A stretch of 64,000 nt of DNA from CALCHA01 sp035548175 (GCA_035548175.1 DASZTO010000004.1:1-64000), one strand, 5' to 3'; counted from the stretch's first letter, positions 8,016-16,138 are shown. Numbers and translations are program-made. Notes: generated by a model not told the origin, from the letters alone.

Positions 8016-8264
8016 TTACCACCGCCGGAGGGATTTCAGGGTGTCGATATCGTTTTGGAGCATGTCGTCGGTGTAGCGGAAGCGGGGGAGTGAGCGGGTG
8101 GCGAGTTGCAGTTCGAAGTCGGGTACGGAGAGGCCTGTCCAGGCGGCGGCGTGGCCGATGGAGAGTTTGCCAGCGTCAAAGAGGCGACACGCGATCTCGA
8201 CTTTGGCTTCGAGTTCGCTCAGGCCTGCGGCTTTGAGGAGGTCATCTGTGATGATGAGGGGCAT
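8016..8264 (-). CDS. UPF0175-family antitoxin-like protein, 82 aa
   Basis: UPF0175 proteins are small DNA-binding antitoxins commonly paired with DUF3368 PIN toxins. The product starts MPLIITDDLLKAAGLSE, continues with EIACRLFDAGKLSIGHAA and the helix-turn-helix-like AAWTGLSVPDFE, then a C-terminal toxin-binding stretch RYTDDMLQNDIDTLKSL. ATG 8264 was preferred over an upstream ATG because AGAGGAG lies 7-8 nt before it. The partner toxin downstream is truncated, so this is an orphaned antitoxin. Confidence 0.82.
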   Translation of the reverse strand: MPLIITDDLLKAAGLSELEAKVEIACRLFDAGKLSIGHAAAWTGLSVPDFELQLATRSLPRFRYTDDMLQNDIDTLKSLRRW

Positions 8265-8341
8265 ATCGGACTCCTCTTGCATTATAGTCGGGGAAGGGGC
8301 GGAAGAGGCAGGGGAATTTTTGTTGACGCGGGGGCGCGGGG

Positions 8342-8572
8342 GTGGGGAGAATTTTTTTTGGCGTTATCGGTCGTTATGGCGGGATCGCGTTCAATGCGAC
8401 ATCGGACGCGACGGGGACGATCACGTTTGACGAATTGAACACGACGCCGGGAAGCAATCAGACGTTGGCGATATTGAGCGGGGTGGTGATTTCGACGGTG
8501 CCGGAGCCGGCGTCGCTGGCGTTGCTGGGGCTGGGCGGGGCGATGCTGGTGGGACGGCGGCGGCGGGCGTGA
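8342..8572 (+). pseudogene. C-terminal fragment of a PEP-CTERM-anchored surface protein
   Basis: The frame ends with VPEPASLALLGLGGAMLV and an Arg cluster, a complete PEP-CTERM exosortase sorting signal. It is preceded by short beta-rich sequence (GTITFDELNTTPGSNQTLAI). There is no signal peptide and only ~75 residues remain, so the bulk of the protein is missing. With the truncated toxin and glyoxalase genes this marks 7.5-8.6 kb as decayed sequence. Confidence 0.7.
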
Positions 8573-8614
8573 GGAGGGCGGGGCGTGGCCAGAGAAACGA
8601 GCCGCGGGTGATCG

Positions 8615-8680
8615 CAGCGCATGAAAACCACGGACCGCAAGGTTCGTGTTTTTTTTATGGCCACGGATTATCCATTGGCG
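8615..8680. repeat. Degenerate intergenic repeat with ACCACGGA / GGCCACGGA boxes
   Basis: Two CCACGGA boxes flank a T8 tract before the polysaccharide lyase gene. The wording (CCACGGA, TTCGTGTTTTT) resembles repeat family B. The rest of 8573-8780 shows no gene. Confidence 0.35.
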
Positions 8681-8780
8681 GAAAAAGTGCCTCGCCGGTG
8701 TAAGACAGGCGGCAGGTGGACGTTGGAGGGATGGGGATGTGGGGGGTGGTTGCCTGTCTGTGTGATTGGAGAGAGTGGTC

Positions 8781-11645
8781 ATGGTGAAGATGGCGTTGGC
8801 GGCGGTGGTTTGTGGGTTGGTGGTGATGGGGCAGGCGGTGCGGCCGGTGGATGCGCAGGCGACGACGGTGCCGACGGTGAGTGTGGGGTGGCTGGATAAG
8901 GAGGCGCCGGCGGCGGCGGTGGGGGTGAGTTTTGGGGTGGCGTATCCGCGGGGGATGGTGCAGAAGGGGCAGCAGTTTGCGATGAGGGCGGATGGGAATG
9001 TGGCGTTGCCGGTGCAGAGCTGGCCGCTGGCGTATTGGCCGGATGGGTCGATGAAGTGGGTGGGGTTTGCGACGGTGGCGGGGCCGGAGGTGAAGGGGCC
9101 GGTGGAGATATCGGCGTCGAGCGGGGAGGCGGAGCAGAAGGGGCTGGAGGTGAAGGTGACGGATGGGGCGGATGCGGTGACGGTGGACACGGGGAAGGTG
9201 GTGGCGCGGATACCCAAGAGCGGGCGGGATTTGGTTGAGTCGCTGGCGATCGGGGGGAAGAACGTGGCGACGCATGGGCACCTGGAGTGCATCGATCAGA
9301 CGGGGCCGACGGGGGATCCGGGGAGTGTGACGCCGGAGCAGGTGGCCTATCAGTCGGACATACAGAAGGTGACGGTGGAGCAGACGGGGCCGGTGCGGGC
9401 GGTGGTGAAGATCGAGGGGGTGCATACGCAGAGCGGTCCGCTGGCGGGGGAGGCGCGGAAGTGGCTGCCGTTTGTGGTGCGGCTGTATTTTTATGCGGGT
9501 CAGGAACCGGTGCGGGTGGTGCACACGATCGTGTTTGATGGGGACCAGGACAAGGATTTCATCAAGGGGCTGGGGATTACGTTTGACGTGCCGATGCGGG
9601 AACAATCGCAGAATCGGCACGTGCGGTTTGCGAATTCGAACGGGGGCGTGTGGGCGGAGCCATTGCAGCAGGTGCTGGGGCGGGGGCGCGGGGCAGGGAT
9701 TGGCGGGACGGGGGCGAACCAGATTGAGGGAGATCGGGTGCCGAACTTTCCGGAGGGCGTGGCGGCGGAGAATGCGGAGTGGGATTCGTTCCGGCTTTTG
9801 CAGTTATCGTCAGAGGGATTCACGCTGGACAAGCGGACGAATCCGAAGAGCAGTTGGGTGAACGTGAATGAGGGGCAGCGGGCGGCGGGGTATGGGTTTA
9901 TCGGGGATGTGTCGGGCGGGCTGGGGGTGGGGGTGAAGAATTTCTGGCAGAGCTATCCGGCGTCGATGGAAATTACCGGGGCGCTTTCGGAGAGCGGGCA
10001 TTTCACGGCGTGGCTGTGGTCGCCCAGCGCGCCGGCGATGGACCTGCGGCACTATGACACGCATGGGCATGGGAACGTGAATACGGGGGGAAGCTATGAG
10101 GATTACGAGGCGGATTTTGCGACGCCGACGGGGATCGGCAAGACGAGCGAGCTGATGCTGTTTCCGATGGATCACACGCCGACGCGTGCGGAGACGGCGG
10201 TGGAGGCGGGGATCAACGAGAAGCGGCCGTTGCTGACGATGACGCCGGAGTACCTGCATTCGACGGGGGTGTTCGGGGTGTGGAGTTTGCAGGATCGGTC
10301 GACGCCGTTGAAGAAGGCGGTGGAGGATCGGCTGGATGCGGCGATCGATTATTACCAGAAGTCGATCGATCAGCAGCACTGGTATGGGTTCTGGAATTAT
10401 GGGGATGTGCGGCACACGTATGATCCGCAGCGGCACGAATGGCGGTATGACGTGGGCGGGTATGCGTGGGACAACTCGGAACTGGGGAGCGTGCTGTGGG
10501 TGTGGTACAGCTATATCCGGACGGGGCGGGCGGACATTTTCCGGATGGCGGAGAACATGATCCGGGAGACGAGCGAGGTGGACACGTATCACATGGGGCG
10601 GTTCGACGGGCTGGGGTCGCGGCACAACGTGAGCCACTGGGGGGATTCGGCGAAGGAAGCGCGGATCAGCCAGGCGGCGCATGCGCAGTTTTATTACTTT
10701 TTGACGACGGATGAGCGGGTGGGGGACATCATGATGCACGAGGCGGAGATTGCGGATAAGACGGCGTCGGTGCTGGATCCGATGAGGAAGGCGCAGCCGA
10801 TCACGCCGGAGCTGAAGGGGAAATATCCGGGGCGGGTGCGCGTGGGGCCGGACTGGCTGGCGTTTGTGGGGAACTGGATGATCGCGTGGGAGCGGACGGG
10901 GGACACGAAGTGGCGGGACAAGATCATGGCGGGGGTGGATTCGATGTACGAGATGCCGTTCTGGATGCGGACGGGGAGGAACCTGGTGATGGGATATGAC
11001 TGGCAGACGGGGAAGTTGTACCAGGAGGGCGATACACCGGGGACGTACAATTTGCCGACGATTCAGGGGGGAGCGGAGGTGGCGTTCGAGCTGACGGATC
11101 TGCTGGATGATCCGAAGTGGACGAAGATGTGGCTGCAGTATTGCCGGCTGGGGAATGCGAACGCGGCGACGCTGACGAAGGACAAGGAGACGGGGACGGA
11201 GGGGGCGGATGCGTCGATGATCGGGGAGCAGGGCGGGAGCAACAGCCAGGGTGCGCCGCGGCTGGCGGGGTATGTGTATTACAAGACGCAGAACAAGGCG
11301 TTTGGGGAGCGGGCGATGCGGGCGTTGGCGGCGCGGCCGGGGGAGTATGAGACGACGCATCTGGTTCCGCCGGAGGTATTGAATCCGATGGATGAGGCGC
11401 CGGGTGTGTCGACGAATGAGACGGCGCAATCGTCGTTGCAGGCGATCGAGGTGTTGGAGATGTGCAAGGATATTTTGCCGACGGATCCGCTGCCGGCGCC
11501 GACGTTTGGGGGGCGGGGCGGATTTGGCGGGCGCGTGGGACGGGGCGGCGCGCGGGGGGCGGGGCGCGGGGCTGGGGGCGCGGCTGGGGGTGATGGCGCG
11601 GGCGGTGGGAATGGTGCGGCGGCGGGGAGGGGTGGGGGGCAGTGA
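8781..11645 (+). CDS. Secreted PcRGLX/YetA-type (PL26-like) exo-rhamnogalacturonan lyase family protein
   Basis: The family cleaves pectic rhamnogalacturonan-type chains by beta-elimination from the chain end. The 954-residue product has a Sec signal peptide (VKMALAAVVCGLVVMGQA, cut near VDA/QA). It then has the family's N-terminal barrel signature (VGVSFGVAYPRGMVQKGQ; SWPLAYWPDGSMKWVGF) and a central catalytic-type region with HWYGFWNYGDVRHTYD near residues 532-547 and GYAWDNSELG. The C-terminal ~45 residues are almost only Gly, Arg and Ala, a low-complexity tail outside the enzyme fold. ATG 8781 follows GGAGAG. It stands alone, with a strong terminator 75 bp downstream, and is probably exported for polysaccharide breakdown. 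Exact substrate not established. Confidence 0.85.
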   Translation: MVKMALAAVVCGLVVMGQAVRPVDAQATTVPTVSVGWLDKEAPAAAVGVSFGVAYPRGMVQKGQQFAMRADGNVALPVQSWPLAYWPDGSMKWVGFATVAGPEVKGPVEISASSGEAEQKGLEVKVTDGADAVTVDTGKVVARIPKSGRDLVESLAIGGKNVATHGHLECIDQTGPTGDPGSVTPEQVAYQSDIQKVTVEQTGPVRAVVKIEGVHTQSGPLAGEARKWLPFVVRLYFYAGQEPVRVVHTIVFDGDQDKDFIKGLGITFDVPMREQSQNRHVRFANSNGGVWAEPLQQVLGRGRGAGIGGTGANQIEGDRVPNFPEGVAAENAEWDSFRLLQLSSEGFTLDKRTNPKSSWVNVNEGQRAAGYGFIGDVSGGLGVGVKNFWQSYPASMEITGALSESGHFTAWLWSPSAPAMDLRHYDTHGHGNVNTGGSYEDYEADFATPTGIGKTSELMLFPMDHTPTRAETAVEAGINEKRPLLTMTPEYLHSTGVFGVWSLQDRSTPLKKAVEDRLDAAIDYYQKSIDQQHWYGFWNYGDVRHTYDPQRHEWRYDVGGYAWDNSELGSVLWVWYSYIRTGRADIFRMAENMIRETSEVDTYHMGRFDGLGSRHNVSHWGDSAKEARISQAAHAQFYYFLTTDERVGDIMMHEAEIADKTASVLDPMRKAQPITPELKGKYPGRVRVGPDWLAFVGNWMIAWERTGDTKWRDKIMAGVDSMYEMPFWMRTGRNLVMGYDWQTGKLYQEGDTPGTYNLPTIQGGAEVAFELTDLLDDPKWTKMWLQYCRLGNANAATLTKDKETGTEGADASMIGEQGGSNSQGAPRLAGYVYYKTQNKAFGERAMRALAARPGEYETTHLVPPEVLNPMDEAPGVSTNETAQSSLQAIEVLEMCKDILPTDPLPAPTFGGRGGFGGRVGRGGARGAGRGAGGAAGGDGAGGGNGAAAGRGGGQ

Positions 11646-11653
11646 GCGGGTTC

Positions 11654-11690
11654 AATTGGGGTATTGGTTGAACTGGTTCAATTGGGGGGC
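11654..11690 (+). repeat. Repeat of TTCAATTGGGGTATTGG type
   Basis: TTCAATTGGGG occurs twice around GGTTGAACTGG, giving a locally palindromic stretch between the lyase stop and the terminator. Similar in style to the repeat at 16046. Confidence 0.5.
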
Positions 11691-11718
11691 GACGCGAAAG
11701 AGCATCGTTAGCGCGTGA

Positions 11719-11752
11719 AACGGGCCCGGCGACTGTGGTTGCCGGGCCCGTT
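11719..11752. terminator. Bidirectional intrinsic-type hairpin terminator
   Basis: A perfect 12-bp stem, AACGGGCCCGGC paired with GCCGGGCCCGTT, has a 10-nt loop and is followed by TGTGTTTGTT. It lies between the convergent lyase and cytochrome b562 genes and can serve both. Confidence 0.8.
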
Positions 11753-11779
11753 GTGTTTGTTGGGGGAGGGGGTGTGGAG

Positions 11780-12286
11780 TCAGTCTCCGCCGCGGAAATC
11801 TTTGTGGCCGGTTTCCATCATTTTCTGGGCGTCGGCGAGGTCGGATTTGACCTGGTCGGTTTTGCCATCGGTGACGGCCTGCTCCATGTCGGTGAACTTG
11901 AGGAGGAGCTGGAGGAGCTGGTGGTGGTAATCGGCGAGAGCCTTGGCTTTTTCGTCACCGGTCATGGCGGCGACTTTGTCGGGGACGCCCATTTTGGAGA
12001 TGGCGATGTCGCGTTCCATGGTGGAGATATCGTTGATGGTGGCGTCTTTCTGGGCGGGGTCGGTGTATTCGGTGGAGATTTTTTTGAGGGTTTGGCCCAT
12101 ATCGCGCATGGCGGCGGCGAGGTTGGCGGGGACGTTGCCGCCCCGTCCGCGGCCGCGCCCGCCTGGGCCACCGGGCCCGCGCATGCCGGGACCGCCCATA
12201 TCACCGCCAGCGGGAGGTCCGCCGGGGGCTGCGAGGGCGGTGGTAGCCGCCGCGAGGAGGACAACAGTTGCGATTTTTTTGAACAC
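11780..12286 (-). CDS. Cytochrome b562-family periplasmic protein, 168 aa
   Basis: The product starts with a signal peptide FKKIATVVLLAAATTALA and a Gly/Pro/Arg-rich linker (about residues 20-48). It then forms a four-helix bundle like cytochrome b562: Met in NLAAAMRDMGQTLKKI and His in QKMMETGHKDF occupy the positions of the axial haem ligands (Met7, His102 in E. coli). The helix DGKTDQVKSDLADAQKM parallels the E. coli C-terminal helix. Start is GTG 12286 with AAGGAG 8 nt upstream; no ATG fits. No CXXCH is present, so haem would be non-covalent. Likely periplasmic electron carrier or haem protein. Confidence 0.75.
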   Translation of the reverse strand: MFKKIATVVLLAAATTALAAPGGPPAGGDMGGPGMRGPGGPGGRGRGRGGNVPANLAAAMRDMGQTLKKISTEYTDPAQKDATINDISTMERDIAISKMGVPDKVAAMTGDEKAKALADYHHQLLQLLLKFTDMEQAVTDGKTDQVKSDLADAQKMMETGHKDFRGGD

Positions 12287-12390
12287 GCCGCACGCTCCTT
12301 CCGGGCACTCGGGGTCCGGCGGGGCACGCGCCCGCGCGGGGAGTGCTGGTATCGATGAATGGGGGAATGGTAGCGGGAAAAGGGGGAAGG

Positions 12391-12420
12391 GGAAAGACGA
12401 AAGGGGAAGGACGAAAGGGG
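12391..12420 (+). repeat. Short purine repeat GGGGAAAGACGAAAGGGGAA (family B)
   Basis: GACGAAAG-like units occur between the cytochrome and DUF421 genes, like those at 25541-25586. Confidence 0.5.
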
Positions 12421-12444
12421 GGGAGGGGAGGGTGTGGGGTGTGT

Positions 12445-13047
12445 TTAGGGTTGGGGGTGGCCGGGGTGGTGTTCGTGGGGGGAAGGGAGGGCGTGGGGGG
12501 TGGCGTGGTCGTTGGCGTCGTGGTGGTTGTTTTCGCCGTTCTTTTTGATGACGGTGATGTTGCCGCCGTTTTCGAGGACGGCGATGCGGACTTCGTGGGG
12601 GCCATTGCATCCGCCTGCGCGGAGGGCGGCGTTGAGTTCGTGGATGGTCATTCGGGCCTTGTTCATGGCGCGGTGGTCAACGGCGCCATTGTGAATGAGC
12701 ATGATGGGTTTGCCTTCGATGAGGTTTTCCATGAGCTTACTTTTGAAGGTCATGAAGCCGACGATGTAGTTGAGGAAGACGAGGGTGCAGGCGGAGACGA
12801 TGCCGCCGACGACGGAGTTGTCGCCGCCGTTCATGGCGTTCTGGACGGAGTTGGAGAGGACGAGGAGGAGGACGAGGTCGAAGGGGGCGAGCTGGCCGAC
12901 CTGGCGTTTACCGGTGATGCGCAGGAGGAAGAGGACGAAGGCGTACATGATGATTCCGCGGACGACGAACTCCCACCAGGGGGTGTTGGAGTACCAGAGG
13001 GGCGCACGCGGGGCGGCGTCGGCGGCATCGGCAAGCAGTGCGAACAT
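12445..13047 (-). CDS. DUF421 (YetF/YcaP-type) membrane protein with His-rich tail
   Basis: The layout is that of DUF421: three N-terminal membrane helices (WWEFVVRGIIMYAFVLFLL, the segment around FDLVLLLVLSNSVQNAM, and GGIVSACTLVFLNYIVGF), the family motif RITGKRQVGQL between the first two, then a cytosolic domain with EGKPIMLIHNGAV and MTIHELNAALRAGG. Function of the family is unknown. The last ~30 residues are His-rich (NHHDANDHATPHALPSPHEH), a possible metal-binding extension. RBS AAGGA sits 8 nt before ATG 13047. It is divergent from ridA, with a 173-bp shared upstream region; TACATTAT near 13075 on the minus strand is a possible -10 element. Confidence 0.85.
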   Translation of the reverse strand: MFALLADAADAAPRAPLWYSNTPWWEFVVRGIIMYAFVLFLLRITGKRQVGQLAPFDLVLLLVLSNSVQNAMNGGDNSVVGGIVSACTLVFLNYIVGFMTFKSKLMENLIEGKPIMLIHNGAVDHRAMNKARMTIHELNAALRAGGCNGPHEVRIAVLENGGNITVIKKNGENNHHDANDHATPHALPSPHEHHPGHPQP

Positions 13048-13220
13048 GGCGAGGTCCTTGGAATGTTCGGATGGAGATAATGTACCGTAAGGCGGGAGAT
13101 ATGGGCAGGGATAAGGGGTACGGGTAGAATTGCGGGCGGTTCGGCGGTGAAACGTCGCATGGTGAAGTTGTTACATCGTCATGGCGTGGCGTGGTTGTCA
13201 CGGGGCGGTGCTGAGAGAGG

Positions 13221-13643
13221 ATGGTTGTGATGGAATTGCCTACGTATCAGGTGGGGCAGCGAGGCGGGGCGACGACGGTGTCGACGGGGTCGGCATGGGA
13301 GCCGAAGATGGGGTATTCGCGGGCGGTGCGGAAGGGGAGCATGATATTCGTGACGGGGACGGTGGGGATCAACGCGGACAAGAGTTATTCGAAGGAGGTT
13401 GGGGAGCAGGCGCAGCGGTCGCTGGAGATCATCAAGGGAGCGATCGAGGCGCTGGGGGGGAAGATCACGGACGTGGTGCGGACGCGGATGTATGTGACGG
13501 ACATATCGCAGTGGGAGAAGGTGGCGGCGGTGCACGGGAGGGTATTCGGGGAGATTCGGCCGGCGACGACGATCGTGCAGGTGGCGAAGCTGATTGACGA
13601 TGAGGCGCTGTTGGAGATTGAGGCGGATGCGGTGGTGGGGTGA
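13221..13643 (+). CDS. RidA/YjgF/UK114-family protein
   Basis: RidA proteins deaminate reactive enamine/imine intermediates; relatives have other small-molecule roles. The product has the family core: GYSRAVRKGSMIFVTGTVG, EQAQRSLEIIKGAIEALGG, DVVRTRMYVTDI (with the substrate-binding Arg) and ATTIVQVAKLIDDEALLEIEAD. Length ~137-140 aa is normal. ATG 13221 and ATG 13230 are both possible; GAGAGG directly precedes the first, so the second has the better spacing. It is followed by an octamer array. Confidence 0.88.
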   Translation: MVVMELPTYQVGQRGGATTVSTGSAWEPKMGYSRAVRKGSMIFVTGTVGINADKSYSKEVGEQAQRSLEIIKGAIEALGGKITDVVRTRMYVTDISQWEKVAAVHGRVFGEIRPATTIVQVAKLIDDEALLEIEADAVVG

Positions 13644-13646
13644 GGG

Positions 13647-13706
13647 CGTTAGGTCGTCACGAGGTTAAATCGTTAAATCGTCAAGTCGTCAAGTGGTTGA
13701 ATCGTG
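13647..13706 (+). repeat. Octamer array, family A, copy 3
   Basis: About seven tandem units (AGGTCGTC, AAATCGTT, AAGTCGTC) start 4 nt after the ridA stop, in the same orientation as the arrays at 141 and 5763. The rest of the 203-bp gap is AT-richer around 13735-13760 and probably carries the promoter of the next three genes. Confidence 0.85.
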
Positions 13707-13846
13707 CGGGCGGGGATCGGTTTATTCGAAAGGGGGGGATATTTTTTGCTTTTTCGAATGATGAGAGTAAGCTGAGGTTTCGCGCACATCTGGGATTCGC
13801 ACCGGGACGGGCGTAGGGACCGGACCGAAAGATTGTGGAGAGAGCG

Positions 13847-14134
13847 ATGACGAATGTTGGGCGACCGCTGCCGTCGGTGGAGATTGCGAAGCTGAACGTA
13901 GGGACGATGCGGGAGATCAGCGGGATGAAGCTGGGGATAGAGGCGTTGGAGCATCAGCTGGAGACGGTGCATGCGATATTGCAGGAGCCGCTGCCGCAGG
14001 GACTGAGCGAAGGGATGGAGGCGTCGTACACGCGGAACGTGGCGTCGTTGAACGGAGCGGTGCAGGCGGCGAAGTCGAAGTGCGCGGAGGCGCGAGCGGC
14101 GTTGCAGAAGCTGCAGGTGGATTTGCAGCACTGA
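13847..14134 (+). CDS. Small alpha-helical protein of unknown function, 95 aa (first of a three-gene cassette)
   Basis: No family recognised. The protein is predicted almost entirely helical and suited to coiled-coil pairing: MKLGIEALEHQLETVHAIL and SLNGAVQAAKSKCAEARAAL. There is no signal peptide or membrane segment, so it should be cytoplasmic, and it has one Cys. ATG 13847 follows TGGAGAGAG. The gene is 93 bp upstream of the next member, all on the plus strand and all encoding helical proteins, suggesting one complex or filament. Confidence 0.65.
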   Translation: MTNVGRPLPSVEIAKLNVGTMREISGMKLGIEALEHQLETVHAILQEPLPQGLSEGMEASYTRNVASLNGAVQAAKSKCAEARAALQKLQVDLQH

Positions 14135-14227
14135 GGTGCGCCGAGGCGGATGGCGGAGGAGGGGCGGGCGTGGAATCGCGGGTGCGAGTGAAGCGACGGA
14201 ACTTGTTGGAAAGAGCGAGGCGATGCC

Positions 14228-14800
14228 ATGGCGTTTGGGCAATTGACGTCGAAGTTTCTTGACGAGCTGGAGCGGACGATCAAGGGGCACGAGCAGGAGT
14301 ATGAGCGTCTGGCGCGGGAGGTATCGGGGATGAGCACGGGGGAGATGCTCCAGAGGAAGGGGGAGCAGTCGGAGAAGCGTGCGGGGGCGGTGAAGTTCGC
14401 GGAGGAATGCCACGCGGCGGCGGGGATGCTGAACCAGTTCAATCACGAGACGTTCGAGGCGATCCATCGGCTGCAGCAGGCGAGGTGGACGGTGGAGGCG
14501 GCGGCGGGGGCCATTTCCAAGCAGGGCAACCAGGCGGCGGGGGCGGCATCGCGGCTGCTGGGCCGGCTGCACGATCTGCAGATGCACCTGACGACGTGCG
14601 GTCTGAAGGAGTATCACGGGCAGGACCGGCCGATGCGGGTGATGAGTGAACTGGCGGAGTCGGGGCATCCACGGGCGCGGGAGCTTCAGAAAGGGGTGGT
14701 GGATGCGGGACAGGCATTTGACGGGGCGTTCAAGAGATTTGAAGAGGTGGAGCGGTGGTTGAACGTGCTGGTGAACGAGGTTGAAAAGCGGCGCGGCTGA
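14228..14800 (+). CDS. Alpha-helical/coiled-coil protein of unknown function, 190 aa (second of cassette)
   Basis: No family recognised. Long amphipathic helices run throughout: LTSKFLDELERTIKGHEQEY, then a stretch with AEECHAAAGMLNQFNHETFE, and a final helix FDGAFKRFEEVERWLNVLVN. There is no export signal. It starts ATG 14228 with GAGGCG just upstream and ends 18 nt before the third gene. Its wording recalls small helical partner proteins of secretion systems, but no diagnostic motif such as WXG is present, so I do not assign one. Confidence 0.65.
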   Translation: MAFGQLTSKFLDELERTIKGHEQEYERLAREVSGMSTGEMLQRKGEQSEKRAGAVKFAEECHAAAGMLNQFNHETFEAIHRLQQARWTVEAAAGAISKQGNQAAGAASRLLGRLHDLQMHLTTCGLKEYHGQDRPMRVMSELAESGHPRARELQKGVVDAGQAFDGAFKRFEEVERWLNVLVNEVEKRRG

Positions 14801-14818
14801 CGCCGGCGGAGGTTTGCC

Positions 14819-15379
14819 ATGGGATTGAAAGAGCAGATGGATTCGTTTTACAAGGAATCCAAGTGGCTCCTGGAGCGCTATGAGAAGATCGCCAAGGAAG
14901 CGCAACTGGAGGCGGAGCGGTCGAAGACGGGGATAGAGGATCCGAAGGTGGAGGCGTCGCTGCACGAGGCGCTGGTGGAGATGTCGGGCTCGATGGCGGC
15001 GCTGGCGCGGTTTCAACAGGAGACGGTGGTGGTGGAGGACCGGCTGCGGAAGCTGGAGAAGAAGGTTCAGGAGGAGGTGCTGAAGCGTTATGCGGGCGCG
15101 GCGGCGACGTGGGATGCGCAGCGGGCGGCGGGGGAGAAGCTGGTGGAGCGGATGGGGCGGTTGCGGGAGGCGGCCAAGCCATTGACGACGCGGGCGTTCA
15201 AATGTCCGCAGACGCTGCCGGTGACGATCGTGAAATCACGGCATCCGCATGCGGCGGCGCTGGCGGATGAGGCGAAGCGGGTGGTGGAGCTGGTGAGCAG
15301 CGCGGTGTACCGGGCGGACGTGAGCGTGCGGATCAACGACCTGGAGTTCGGGGTGAGGCACGAGATGTCGAAGTTGTGA
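14819..15379 (+). CDS. Coiled-coil protein of unknown function, 186 aa (third of cassette)
   Basis: No family recognised. Residues 1-130 are strongly charged coiled coil (ESKWLLERYEKIAKEAQLEA; VVEDRLRKLEKKVQEEVLKR). Residues ~140-186 form a short C-terminal domain with VTIVKSRHPHAAALADEAKR and VSVRINDLEFGVRHEM. RBS GGAGG sits 6 nt before ATG 14819. It ends 14 nt from the convergent flavin-reductase-like gene. Spacing of 18 nt from gene two supports one transcript. Confidence 0.65.
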   Translation: MGLKEQMDSFYKESKWLLERYEKIAKEAQLEAERSKTGIEDPKVEASLHEALVEMSGSMAALARFQQETVVVEDRLRKLEKKVQEEVLKRYAGAAATWDAQRAAGEKLVERMGRLREAAKPLTTRAFKCPQTLPVTIVKSRHPHAAALADEAKRVVELVSSAVYRADVSVRINDLEFGVRHEMSKL

Positions 15380-15393
15380 GGGGCGGGGAGCGA

Positions 15394-16014
15394 TCAAGCT
15401 TTCGGCCGGGACATTTCGAAGAGTTGGGTGATGTGGGCGTAATCGGCGCGGTAGCCGCAGCGGGCGATGGTTCCGGCGCGGGTCATGTCGAAGCGGCCGT
15501 CGATGAGGAATTCGGGGCGGATGTGGACGCCGATGACCTGTCCAAGGATGAGGGTGTTGTGGGTGGGCCGGCCGTCGAGATCGAGGAGGGGGACGATCTG
15601 GGTGAGTTTGCATTCGAGTGCGGCGGGTGAAGCGGCGACGCGCGGAGGTTTGACGAGGGTGGAGGGGGCGGGATCGAGGGCGGCGATCTGGAATTCGTTG
15701 GCGCCGCGGGGATAGGGGCCGGAGGTTTGATTCATTTGCTGGGCGAGATCAAAGGTGGCGAGGTTGAAGACGAATTCGTGGGTGGCTTCGATGTTTTGCT
15801 GGCTGTCCTTTGGGGAGTAGCTGGAGAAGCCGATGATGGGGGGGTCTTCGGCGAAGGCGTTGAAGAAGCTGTAGGGGGCGAGGTTGGGTCGGCCTGCGGG
15901 ATCGATGGAGCTGATCCAGCCGATGGGGCGTGGCGCGATGATGGCCTTGAAGGGGTCGTGTGGGAGTCGGTGGCCGAGGCGGGGCTGGTAGAAGTGGGTG
16001 TCGGGGGTTTGCAT
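15394..16014 (-). CDS. Flavin reductase-like (FMN-binding split-barrel) protein
   Basis: The product has the features of the flavin reductase/DIM6-NTAB split-barrel family: IIAPRPIGWISSIDPAGRPN, NLAPYSFFNAFAEDPPIIGF, FVFNLATFDLAQQMNQTSGP and HNTLILGQVIGVHIRPEFL. Such proteins bind FMN and reduce flavin with NAD(P)H or act as oxidoreductases on unknown substrates. At 206 aa it has the usual length. It is a single gene with no linked oxygenase in view. Confidence 0.88.
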   Translation of the reverse strand: MQTPDTHFYQPRLGHRLPHDPFKAIIAPRPIGWISSIDPAGRPNLAPYSFFNAFAEDPPIIGFSSYSPKDSQQNIEATHEFVFNLATFDLAQQMNQTSGPYPRGANEFQIAALDPAPSTLVKPPRVAASPAALECKLTQIVPLLDLDGRPTHNTLILGQVIGVHIRPEFLIDGRFDMTRAGTIARCGYRADYAHITQLFEMSRPKA

Positions 16015-16045
16015 GGGGGAATGATAGGCGGGAATGGGGGGCGGA

Positions 16046-16138
16046 GTAATTGGTAACTGGTAATTGGTAATTGGCTGACGCCGGCTGCGGGGGCCCTCCT
16101 CTGCGTCAGCAAATTACCAATTACTGATTACCGGTCAC
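16046..16138. repeat. Long imperfect inverted repeat with TTGGTAATTGG units
   Basis: The left arm (16046-16081) contains tandem GGTAATTGG units and ends GGCTGACGC; the right arm (16103-16138) begins GCGTCAGC and continues as the near-perfect complement. About 22 of the inner arm bases pair with one mismatch, around a 21-nt GC-rich loop. It sits between divergent genes (flavin reductase and msrA), so it is not needed as a terminator; a miniature mobile or recombination-derived repeat is possible. Confidence 0.75.

Noticed and set aside
141..13706. Octamer arrays considered as CRISPR
   Set aside because: Units are 8 bp, contiguous and without spacers, and no cas gene is present.
14228..14800. 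Helical protein considered as a WXG100/ESX-type secreted protein
   Set aside because: No WXG motif, wrong length and no secretion ATPase in the neighbourhood.
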